Assembly (NCBI GenBank): GCA_031431125.1
Contig: JANPCX010000004.1
Coordinates: 1-21,904, forward strand
Direction of reading: 5' to 3'
Origin: JANPCX01 sp031431125
GTDB lineage: Bacteria; Pseudomonadota; Gammaproteobacteria; Burkholderiales; Burkholderiaceae_C
DNA length: 21,904 nt
In this document: positions 8,081 to 15,003 of the stretch, piece by piece
Position numbering within the stretch: the stretch's first letter is position 1
How the letters are laid out: every line of letters begins with the position of its first letter
Program-made: the position numbers and the translations under genes
Notes under the pieces: generated by a model
Seen by the model: the letters and a program-made list of their open reading frames with translations, nothing else
Database searches by the model: none
What the model was told of the DNA's origin: nothing

Positions 8081-8232
8081 GGCAACCTCCCCGGATTTAT
8101 CTGTTTTGTTCCGCCGTCACCGGCTTTATTGCCAGGCAGACGAATTGATTAAACGGACATCTTGTTAAAAATTGTCGAACCGGACTTTAAGGGATCATCT
8201 TTGCACTGCCCCCCGAAGTGAGGGCAAGGCAA
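8081..8232 (-). promoter_or_regulatory. Leader region of cassette 1, shared with cassette 2
   Basis: The stretch between the candidate immunity gene of cassette 2 and the start of the broken dsbC contains blocks also found before the intact dsbC. These are the plus-strand block GGACTTTAAGGGA (8182-8194), an AT-rich block around 8158-8175 (CATCTTGTTAAAAATTG), CAAGGCAA near 8225, and a GGGGAG Shine-Dalgarno six bases before the TTG start. The DNA between the blocks has diverged, so conservation of the blocks suggests promoter or leader function. I cannot assign clean -35/-10 boxes. A G/C-rich stretch near 8210-8230 could form a weak hairpin ending the upstream transcript. Confidence 0.4.
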
Positions 8233-8275
8233 GACCTCGTACCAATGTCCGTTCCTGTCACAAATGCCCCTTGCG

Positions 8276-8728
8276 TCATTCGCCGATCCAATGCGCCAAA
8301 TCAAACACAAGAACCACGTCCATTGGAATCTCACGTAGGGTGGATGGATCGCTCACAACAAGCTTGGATCGTTGCTCAGGCTTCAATCTTTCATGAAGCC
8401 AAGACTCAAGCAAATTCTGAGAGTCCTTGGCAATTTGCGAATTTCTTTCCACCTGCCTCCGAAAAGGCACAACCCCCAATACGTAATTGACAAGATACAT
8501 GGGTTGTTGCGAACGCTCTACACCCAAGCTACCTTGACGACGAATAGAAAGTTTCTTTCCATTTGCTCCCTGAACCTGAACTTCCATCGAACCACCATCT
8601 CCCATTGCGTTAGCACCTGATATCGAAACTGGTCGTGTTAGATCGGTTGGGTTTGTTATGGACACCGCCACGAGGAGGTAAGTAGCCGACAGGAGAAGCC
8701 CCAACCCTAAAAGAAGACGCTTCGTCAT
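8276..8728 (-). CDS. Exported or membrane-anchored small protein, candidate immunity protein for Rhs tip 2
   Basis: A 150-residue protein with an N-terminal hydrophobic segment (residues 4-23, 'RLLLGLGLLLSATYLLVAVS') that could be a signal peptide or anchor. A polar domain of about 125 residues follows with no Cys and no family I recognise ('LSIRRQGSLGVER', 'ESWLHERLKPEQ', 'VFDLAHWIG'). It begins 9 bp after the stop of the second RhsB-like gene and differs completely from the protein at the same place in cassette 1, as expected when immunity genes co-vary with toxin tips. If it is the immunity protein, it would act in the periplasm or at the outer face of the inner membrane. The assignment rests on position and signal only. 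Confidence 0.5.
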   Translation of the reverse strand: MTKRLLLGLGLLLSATYLLVAVSITNPTDLTRPVSISGANAMGDGGSMEVQVQGANGKKLSIRRQGSLGVERSQQPMYLVNYVLGVVPFRRQVERNSQIAKDSQNLLESWLHERLKPEQRSKLVVSDPSTLREIPMDVVLVFDLAHWIGE

Positions 8729-8737
8729 ACAGATTTC

Positions 8738-11161
8738 CTAGGGCTTTGGGGTATGCGTTACCCATTGCCTGGGTGCTCCGGTGAACCCACCCCAGGACCA
8801 GCTGTAGACACCCGTATAACCATAACCACCACCCCATGATGGCCGGACTTCATAGTATCCATTTGGCCCTGTAACAGGCACGCGCAGCTCGTTCGCCAGT
8901 TTTTGGGTGAATGAAGGTACACATGTCTCCCACCACAAATGACCGGTGCAGCTCTCCGACGCTACGTTGCATGCCTTCACAGTGACCGACATTTCCGGTT
9001 TCCATTTACCTGACGCCCGAATAAGATCGGCGGCGTCTTTCGGGCCAAGCAATCGCGGTTTTGCGGGGTTGTCTCGGAAGTCGCCAATAAGAGACTCGTT
9101 ACCATGCGAATACACAACGAGTGCATCAGGAATATCGGGATCTCTCGCCGCTGCGCTCTGCATTGCAAAGTCATTCGGGCCGAGCAGAATTATTTTTTCG
9201 AGTCCAAATGGATCAACGTAGCCTGTTGGGGCTGATCCGACATAGCTGTAGGTGTTCATGCCACCTTTTAGTCCGATCGGATCACTCTGCGTGTACCGCC
9301 CAGTAGCCGGATCAAAGTACCGCCAGTGGTTGTAAAAGAGCCCCGATTCTTGGTCCGCATACTGTCCAGGGAACCTGAGGTTCTGAGTGAAGACCCCGAG
9401 GCTGGCGGGATTGTTCTCCGGCGCAGTCGTCCCAAAGGGCTCAGCCAGCCATCTCCAGCGAATCTGATTGGCCTTGTTTACGACAACACGCGGCGTGTTC
9501 AAGTGGTCGGTGTGCACGTAGTAGACCAGCGGCGGGTTGGTTGCCACGGTGTCCGGCGTGAAGATCGCAATGGGCATGTTCCCAAGCCACACGTACTCCC
9601 TGATGGCGGCGCCCGTGCTGCTGTACTCCCCAATCAGCTGATCATTCTGGTCATAAGCAAAGAGCACGGTGCTGGCAGCGCCTGCACCCGTGCCACTGCT
9701 GATGAACTTTCTGATCCTGCGCCCATCGTTGTCGTAGGCGTAGGTTGTCGTGGCCCCCGCTTTGGTCAGCGTGGCCAGTCGCCCTGCGAGGTTGTAGGTG
9801 GCGGTGTAGCTGCTTGCCGTGTCCCCCGTGATGCCCGTGGGATTGCCTGCACTGTCGTAGGTGATGGTTCTGGCCGGATTCGTGGTCGCCGTGAGCCTAT
9901 TGTTGGTGGTGGGGGTGGTGTAGTTACTCGCCGTGGTATTGAGTTGGCTGGTGACGCGGTTGCCATTGGCGTCATAGCTGATGGCCGTGCTGCTGGTGCC
10001 CACGGTGCTGCTGCTGATGCGCCCAAGCTCGTCGTAGCTGAAGCTTTGGTTCAGGCTGGGGACTGCTGCGGCTGTAGCGGCGTTGTAGTGGGTGTAGCCG
10101 GTGAGGCGGTCAGCCGCGTCGTAGGCGAGGTCACGAACGCGGTCCCCCAACCGGTAGCGGGTCAGCCGCCCGTTGGTGTCGTAACTCCAGCTTTGTGCCT
10201 GGGTGCCCGTTGCCATTTGCCAGTTCCAGCTTCGTGGTGCACCGAAGGGTTCCCACTGGATGTTGCTGATCAAGGCCGTGGCTGCGCTCGTGCCATCTTT
10301 GGCCAGGGAGATGCTGCTGGGCTGTCCACCGCTGTTGTAGGCGATGGTCAACTTGCGGCCCGAGGGGTAGGTGATGCTGGTGACCTTGCCTGCAGCGTCA
10401 TAGGTGTACGAGACCGTGCGGGTGATGTTCGCCGTGTTGGCCCCTGTGGCGGCATTGATGCGCTGGGCGTCGCTGGTGATCCGCCCCTGGGCGTCGTACT
10501 GGTATTGGGTGCGCCCGGTGGGATGGGTGGTGGAAGTCAGGCGGTTCACGCCATTGGCATAACCGGTACCGGTTTGGTCGTAAGCCCAGTTGTGGGTTTC
10601 GCTGGTAAAGCCAGTTTGGCTGTGCACCACGCGGGTGGGGCGGTTCAGCACGTCGTAGGTGTAGGTGCTCAGAACGCTGCGTGAGTCCGTGCGGGTCTTG
10701 AGGTTGCCTGCGGCGTCAAAGGTGTGGCCTGCGGTACCGGTTTCGGGGCTGATGAGGCTGGTGGCGTCACCCAAACCATTACGTGGGTACTGGGTGATGA
10801 GGGAGCGCGGGTCAGTGACTTTGGTGAGGCGGTCTGCTCCGTTGTAGTCCAGGGTCACCACACCGGCCTTGGGGTCGGTGCTGGTTTTAGGGCGGTACAG
10901 GCTGTCGTAGGTGGTGCTGGTAGTCAAACCCAAGGTGCTGGGGGCCACCACCGTCTTGGTGGGGTTGCCCACCGCGTCGTATTCGTACTTGACCACCGGG
11001 GTCGGGGAGACCGGTGGACTGGGCAGGGTTTGGGCTTGGCTGGCAACGCTGGTCAAGCCCGTGGTTGCCAAAGCGGTCAGGCAGGCCAGGGGGAAGCGAC
11101 TGAAGCGACTGAGTGGGCTGAGTGCGTGGATGCGGGTCATGTGGTGGCTCATCTTGTTCAC
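8738..11161 (-). CDS. RhsB-like YD-repeat protein with Rhs core and variable tip 2 (possible His/Cys peptidase)
   Basis: The 807-residue protein has a long signal peptide (about 1-43, cleavage SQA|QT). YD repeats and an Rhs core nearly identical to the 2220-4553 protein follow, ending at DPFGL (650-654). Asp627 and Asp650 match the conserved core aspartates. The tip, residues 655-807 (bases 9199-8741), is unrelated to tip 1. It contains 'VVYSHGN' with His686, then 'VTVKACNVASES' with Cys731, then 'FTQKLANELRVPVTGPNG'. A His-Gly and an Ala-Cys about 45 residues apart, each after a hydrophobic strand, recall the His/Cys dyad of clan CD (caspase-like) peptidases; this is an inference. Two more Cys (738, 747) lie in the tip and none in the mature core. 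The end is Gly/Trp/Tyr-rich. The start overlaps the upstream gene by 4 bp. Confidence 0.85.
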   Translation of the reverse strand: MNKMSHHMTRIHALSPLSRFSRFPLACLTALATTGLTSVASQAQTLPSPPVSPTPVVKYEYDAVGNPTKTVVAPSTLGLTTSTTYDSLYRPKTSTDPKAGVVTLDYNGADRLTKVTDPRSLITQYPRNGLGDATSLISPETGTAGHTFDAAGNLKTRTDSRSVLSTYTYDVLNRPTRVVHSQTGFTSETHNWAYDQTGTGYANGVNRLTSTTHPTGRTQYQYDAQGRITSDAQRINAATGANTANITRTVSYTYDAAGKVTSITYPSGRKLTIAYNSGGQPSSISLAKDGTSAATALISNIQWEPFGAPRSWNWQMATGTQAQSWSYDTNGRLTRYRLGDRVRDLAYDAADRLTGYTHYNAATAAAVPSLNQSFSYDELGRISSSTVGTSSTAISYDANGNRVTSQLNTTASNYTTPTTNNRLTATTNPARTITYDSAGNPTGITGDTASSYTATYNLAGRLATLTKAGATTTYAYDNDGRRIRKFISSGTGAGAASTVLFAYDQNDQLIGEYSSTGAAIREYVWLGNMPIAIFTPDTVATNPPLVYYVHTDHLNTPRVVVNKANQIRWRWLAEPFGTTAPENNPASLGVFTQNLRFPGQYADQESGLFYNHWRYFDPATGRYTQSDPIGLKGGMNTYSYVGSAPTGYVDPFGLEKIILLGPNDFAMQSAAARDPDIPDALVVYSHGNESLIGDFRDNPAKPRLLGPKDAADLIRASGKWKPEMSVTVKACNVASESCTGHLWWETCVPSFTQKLANELRVPVTGPNGYYEVRPSWGGGYGYTGVYSWSWGGFTGAPRQWVTHTPKP

Positions 11162-11960
11162 TCCCGGCCGGTGGTTTGTTGCACGCGGCCCAGGGCGTCG
11201 ATGCTGCGGGCGAGTTGGCGCTTCAACACGCCAGCGGGGTCTTTGACGTTCTCGGCCGTCTTGTTGCCAGCGTTGTCCAGGGTGTAGTCGACGCGGTTGC
11301 CTAAGTTGTCGTAGGTGGCAATCAAACGGTGGGCTGCGTCGTAGTCGTAGCCCACCCAGCTGGTGTCTGGACGGGTGATGCGTTTAAGCTGGCCCACGGG
11401 GTCGTAGGTGTAGCTGGTGGTTTGGCCGCCGACGGTGCTGGACAACATGCGCTGGCGCAGGTCATAGGTAAAACTGGACACCACCTCATTGGGGTCGATG
11501 CTCTCAAGCAGTTGGCCGTGTTTGTTGTACTTGGTGTACTGGGTTATCTTGCCTGCGGCGTTGGTGACGGTCTTCAGGTCCCCACGGTTGAAGTCAGCCG
11601 TGGCGTCGTCGTGGTAGGTGTAGGTGGTGATGTCTGCCACGTCCGTGCGCGGGCCGTCTTCGGTCAGAACTTGCGCGTATTGGTTGTAGGTCCACTTCCA
11701 CGTGCGCGCGGTCACGCCCGCCTGGGAGGCGGCAGCGAATGCTTTGCTGCCGTCGACATCAGTGGTGGCTTGTTCTACTCTTTTGCACAACATCGCAGGT
11801 GCTGAACCATTGGGCAGCAAATTGGTACCTGCCTCGGCGCAACTCGCTACTGCGTTACCCGCGGTCGGATCGGGACGCCCGTTGTAGACGTAGGTGGTGA
11901 TTTTTCCGGGCTCTGCAATACGAACTGGCAATCGCCAATCGGGATGCCACTGGGTGCTGA
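9270..11960. repeat. Long duplicated Rhs block, copy 2
   Basis: Partner of 2700-5377, direct orientation, about 6.6 kb apart. Together with the duplicated dsbC genes (7227-8080 and 13851-14771) and leaders, it shows that the region is a tandem duplication of one ancestral cassette. The RhsA N-terminal part, the RhsB tip and the immunity candidate were replaced or diversified in at least one copy. Confidence 0.75.
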
Positions 11961-13854
11961 TTTTTCTAACACCGGCTGGCAAGGTGGCGTTGGCTGGCGT
12001 CACGCTGCCACACGACGCCCCAGTTGATAAACCTTCAACGCGTGTTGTTTGCAGATTGCGGGCCAGGTCGTTCACGAAGCAGGTGCGTTTTCCGGTGAAA
12101 TCGTCTGTGCTGGTGACGTTGGCATTGCTGTCGTAGGTTGTTGTCCGTGTGCTGGACGCATGACCGCTACCAGCCGACTGAGTTTGGCTGGATGCATAGT
12201 TTTGACCCAGTATGGTCGTGTAGTTAACGGTACGTACACCGCCCTGTGGCGTGGTCAGTTGCATGCCGGTAGGCGCAGCCACGCTGTAGGTAGAAAAGAA
12301 TTTCTGTGCCTGGTGGTCAGTGACCTCGGTCAGGGTGACTGCCGGTTGATTGCTGTAGTTGACGCTGTATTTCTGGACCAAGTTGGCATGTTCGGTCGAA
12401 ATAGCCTTGCCATTGCTGTTGTATTCGAATTTTGAATATTGCGAATTGTTTTCATCAACCACGCCAGTCAAGGCCCAATTGAAGCTTGGGTTTTGGTATA
12501 AAAATGTTCGAATACTGCCATCCGGCCATTGAATTTTGTTCAGATTTCCATTGGCGTCATAACCAATAAGGGTTGACGTACCAGAGGCATCAATAACTTC
12601 GCTCAACCTGGCTGCACCTCCTGAAGTGCCGGTTGAATATTTAAAATAAACATCGCGGTACCTGTATGACACGGAAATCAACAAATTCGGCGCAGGCGCA
12701 ATTGATTCAGGCGTATTGGCATCACTGTATCTGAAGCTATATAGCAATCCGTTTTTATCATAAATTTCCTGCAATCTTCCTTCCGGATCATATTTTTCAT
12801 GATCACCGGTTTGTGTATCAAGCACGGAAAAATATCCATTCTGATCATCAATTAGCTTGATGTTGATGCCAGCAGGGGATGGATATGAGAGATCCGCCTG
12901 CCTTGCAAAATTAATAATGCTGCCATCGCCCCGCATGGCATAAACAATAGATCCATTCTCGACGTTTCTCAAACGCCTGTTGAGGCTCATGCCCCAAGCC
13001 GGGGAGCCAAGCGTTCTGGTGAAGCCCAAGGAGGCTTGAAAAGAGGTGGTTGAGGAAGGTACCCCAGTGGTGGTGGTAACCTCACCAGTGCGGTGCATGG
13101 TGCGTTTGACGACTTGTGCAATGGGCATGACGTGTCGGCTGTCATAACCTATGGTAATTTTAAGGTCACCTAGTAATTTAACGCCAAGATCAACAGTTTC
13201 GCGTTTCGCACCTATGCCTGGGTATATTGGATTTCCTGTTTCATCGCACGGAGAGCAAGGCTTCTTAAATACAGAAAACTCCTCTACTTTTGGATAACAA
13301 ATAAATGGGCCCTTAGGCACTTCACCTGAATAGCCGTCAATTCGAAACACAAGAGCCTTGTCTGCTGTGCAACTGCAAGGCTTATAAAAAACACCGTCAA
13401 ACTCACGATAGCCGGTTTCTTCAGGAATAACTTTACCTGTTTCTATGTGTGTCGTGACTACATATGCAGCGCACAAATAATTAACCACCGCAGGCGGGAA
13501 TGTTTGCTGTACTGGGCCGAGATCAGTAACGTCCATAGTGGCCGCGCCTCCATTGACCAGCCTTGGCAACGCACCAAGGATGGCGCCACAAACCTCATCT
13601 GCAGTAGATGCGCCAGTTGGATAATGTCCAGAACTGACTGATGCACCATATGGCCAGCACTCAGTCTCTAGTCCATAGGATGGCCTGATAACGATCGTGC
13701 TCAACAAGATTATTAAAATACCTGGGAAGGTTTTTTGAGTACGTTGCGCAAGTTTTTGGCCTAAACGTTGTCCGCCACACAAAAATCTGTCTAACCGCCC
13801 GGCGTTAGTCAACATCATGTTATTTGCTTCCATTTTTAAAAGTTCTTGATTCAT
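11158..13854 (-). CDS. RhsA-like YD-repeat protein, Cys-rich N-terminal domain (cassette 2)
   Basis: The 898-residue protein has a hydrophobic export segment late in the N-terminus (about 43-60, likely cleavage near SYG|LE). If the first ATG is used the n-region is unusually long; ATGs at residues 8, 13 and 14 are alternatives. The next domain has eight Cys (66, 89, 128, 160, 162, 186, 200, 203) and ends in 'CSPCDETGNPIYPGIGAKRE', the entry motif of many Rhs proteins. YD repeats follow ('YDPEGRLQEIYDKNG', 'YDANGNLNKIQWPDG'), and the last ~270 residues match the 4550-7171 protein, ending 'LGRVQQTTGRE'. There is no core or tip. The start overlaps the dsbC stop and the stop overlaps the RhsB start, each by 4 bp (ATGA), so the three genes are a tightly coupled operon. 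Bases ~12400-13850 are clearly more AT-rich than the shared block. Confidence 0.8.
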   Translation of the reverse strand: MNQELLKMEANNMMLTNAGRLDRFLCGGQRLGQKLAQRTQKTFPGILIILLSTIVIRPSYGLETECWPYGASVSSGHYPTGASTADEVCGAILGALPRLVNGGAATMDVTDLGPVQQTFPPAVVNYLCAAYVVTTHIETGKVIPEETGYREFDGVFYKPCSCTADKALVFRIDGYSGEVPKGPFICYPKVEEFSVFKKPCSPCDETGNPIYPGIGAKRETVDLGVKLLGDLKITIGYDSRHVMPIAQVVKRTMHRTGEVTTTTGVPSSTTSFQASLGFTRTLGSPAWGMSLNRRLRNVENGSIVYAMRGDGSIINFARQADLSYPSPAGINIKLIDDQNGYFSVLDTQTGDHEKYDPEGRLQEIYDKNGLLYSFRYSDANTPESIAPAPNLLISVSYRYRDVYFKYSTGTSGGAARLSEVIDASGTSTLIGYDANGNLNKIQWPDGSIRTFLYQNPSFNWALTGVVDENNSQYSKFEYNSNGKAISTEHANLVQKYSVNYSNQPAVTLTEVTDHQAQKFFSTYSVAAPTGMQLTTPQGGVRTVNYTTILGQNYASSQTQSAGSGHASSTRTTTYDSNANVTSTDDFTGKRTCFVNDLARNLQTTRVEGLSTGASCGSVTPANATLPAGVRKISTQWHPDWRLPVRIAEPGKITTYVYNGRPDPTAGNAVASCAEAGTNLLPNGSAPAMLCKRVEQATTDVDGSKAFAAASQAGVTARTWKWTYNQYAQVLTEDGPRTDVADITTYTYHDDATADFNRGDLKTVTNAAGKITQYTKYNKHGQLLESIDPNEVVSSFTYDLRQRMLSSTVGGQTTSYTYDPVGQLKRITRPDTSWVGYDYDAAHRLIATYDNLGNRVDYTLDNAGNKTAENVKDPAGVLKRQLARSIDALGRVQQTTGRE

Positions 13855-14771
13855 TCGTTGATTCGTATTTTTGGGTCACTGCGCTTTACGAGCTGATGTC
13901 CTGCAGCGGACTGGGCGCTGCCATGCAACTGCCGCTGCAACCCCTCCAGCGACATCCCTCCAGGCACCCGCTTGCCGTCCTCGAAGAAGATGGCCGGCGT
14001 GCCCTCCACGCGGTGCTTTTGCCCCCAGGCCAGGTTGCGCTGAACTTGAGCGGATACTTGGTTGTTGGCTTGTGAGTTCGCGCAAACACCAGGATTGGCC
14101 GCCTCAGGCGCAACACCCTTGAGCATCCACTCCCGCCATGCAGTAATGGGTTCGCTGCTGCACAAAATGGCACTGCTCTTTTGTTCAGAGTCAGGCCCGA
14201 GGATGGGGTAGGGGAAGATGAAAATCGTGACGTCTTGCAGCTTGTCCAGTTCTTGTTCCAGCCGTTTGCAGTGGATGCAGTTGGGGTCGGCAAAGACGGC
14301 GAGTCGTCTGCTGCCGTTGCCTTGTTTCCAGACCAAGGCGTCGGCCAAGGGCAATGCGTCAAAGGGCACAGCGGAGAGTTTTTCGATGCGCTGGGCGGTG
14401 AGGTCTGTTCGGGTTTTGGTGGCGAGGATGTGGCCTTGTATGAGGTGGTCACCCTTGGCATCGGTGTAATACACCTCGGTGCCCACATTGACTTCATAAA
14501 TCCCGGGAATGGGGGTTTTGATGACGCGGTCAATTGCCGGAAAGCCCGGCAGCCGGGCGGGCAGGTTCTTGCGGATCTGGGCTTCTTGCGCCAGGAGGGG
14601 TGTGCTCAGCAGCGCCGTGCTCAGAAAAAGCACGGTGGCGATCACCCAATGAAGGCCTCGGTGGCCTGGTAACCCTGATTTATGGCGATTTGCCAAACGG
14701 GGCGACAAACGCAGCCCGAAACGCAAAAAATGCCCCAGCGCGCTGGTGCACGCCCTCTCCTCGTATTGCAA
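13851..14771 (-). CDS. dsbC: DsbC-type periplasmic protein-disulfide isomerase (cassette 2)
   Basis: The 306-residue protein has a hydrophobic export segment at 42-62 ('VIATVLFLSTALLSTPLLAQ'). A DsbC/G-type dimerisation domain follows ('TPIPGIYEVNVGTEVYYTD', 'GDHLIQGHIL'), then a thioredoxin-like domain with C165-I-H-C168 in 'DPNCIHCKRLE' and the cis-Pro loop 'GTPAIFF' (Pro259). Cys204 and Cys230 may be a second, structural pair as in DsbC. DsbC enzymes reshuffle wrong disulfides in the periplasm. The TTG start at 14771 has GGGGAG six bases upstream, and the same arrangement precedes the broken copy at 8080, which supports it; a GTG at Val43 is another option. The N-terminus before the hydrophobic segment (~40 residues) is long for a signal peptide. 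The stop overlaps the next rhsA-like start, so it is probably a dedicated folding factor for the two Rhs proteins. Confidence 0.8.
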   Translation of the reverse strand: MQYEERACTSALGHFLRFGLRLSPRLANRHKSGLPGHRGLHWVIATVLFLSTALLSTPLLAQEAQIRKNLPARLPGFPAIDRVIKTPIPGIYEVNVGTEVYYTDAKGDHLIQGHILATKTRTDLTAQRIEKLSAVPFDALPLADALVWKQGNGSRRLAVFADPNCIHCKRLEQELDKLQDVTIFIFPYPILGPDSEQKSSAILCSSEPITAWREWMLKGVAPEAANPGVCANSQANNQVSAQVQRNLAWGQKHRVEGTPAIFFEDGKRVPGGMSLEGLQRQLHGSAQSAAGHQLVKRSDPKIRINE

Positions 14772-14945
14772 AGCAAGCTCCCCGGGGTTTGTCTGTTTTG
14801 AGTCGTCTGTTTTGCTGCGCTGTCACGGCTTGGTCAACCGTGCAGGTGGGTGGAGCAAACATACATCTTGTAAAAATTGCCGCAACGGACTTTAAGGGAT
14901 TGTTTGCGCTGAAGCCCACCCCCTGTGTTGGGGGGGCAAGGCAAA
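14772..14945 (-). promoter_or_regulatory. Leader region of cassette 2, shared with cassette 1
   Basis: This is the upstream DNA of the intact dsbC operon. It shares with 8081-8232 the plus-strand blocks GGACTTTAAGGGA (14887-14899), CATCTTGTAAAAATTG (about 14864-14879), CAAGGCAA near 14937 and the GGGGAG Shine-Dalgarno before a TTG start. A possible hairpin (CCCCC / GGGGG around TGTGTT, 14919-14936) has no T run after it. The whole gap to gspE is 232 bp, so the array probably has its own promoter here rather than relying only on gspGFE transcription. I cannot name convincing -35 and -10 boxes. Confidence 0.4.
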
Positions 14946-15003
14946 GAACCGGCCTCTGCGTTTGAATCGCGGCTGGATCGTCTTGCCCGTATGTGAGCGC
15001 AGG

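Noticed and set aside
8149..8334. A 61-codon minus-strand frame ending in 'DDPLKSGSTIFNKMSV', with a similar peptide in the matching leader of cassette 2
   Set aside because: The similarity follows from the duplicated leader DNA; the frame overlaps the 3' end of the candidate immunity gene, lacks a matching start in the other copy and has no evident Shine-Dalgarno sequence.
9326..10684. Long plus-strand open frames opposite the rhs genes (also 2565-3458, 5357-6373)
   Set aside because: They are antisense shadows of GC-rich YD-repeat coding sequence; the translations are Gly/Val-rich low-complexity and match no family.
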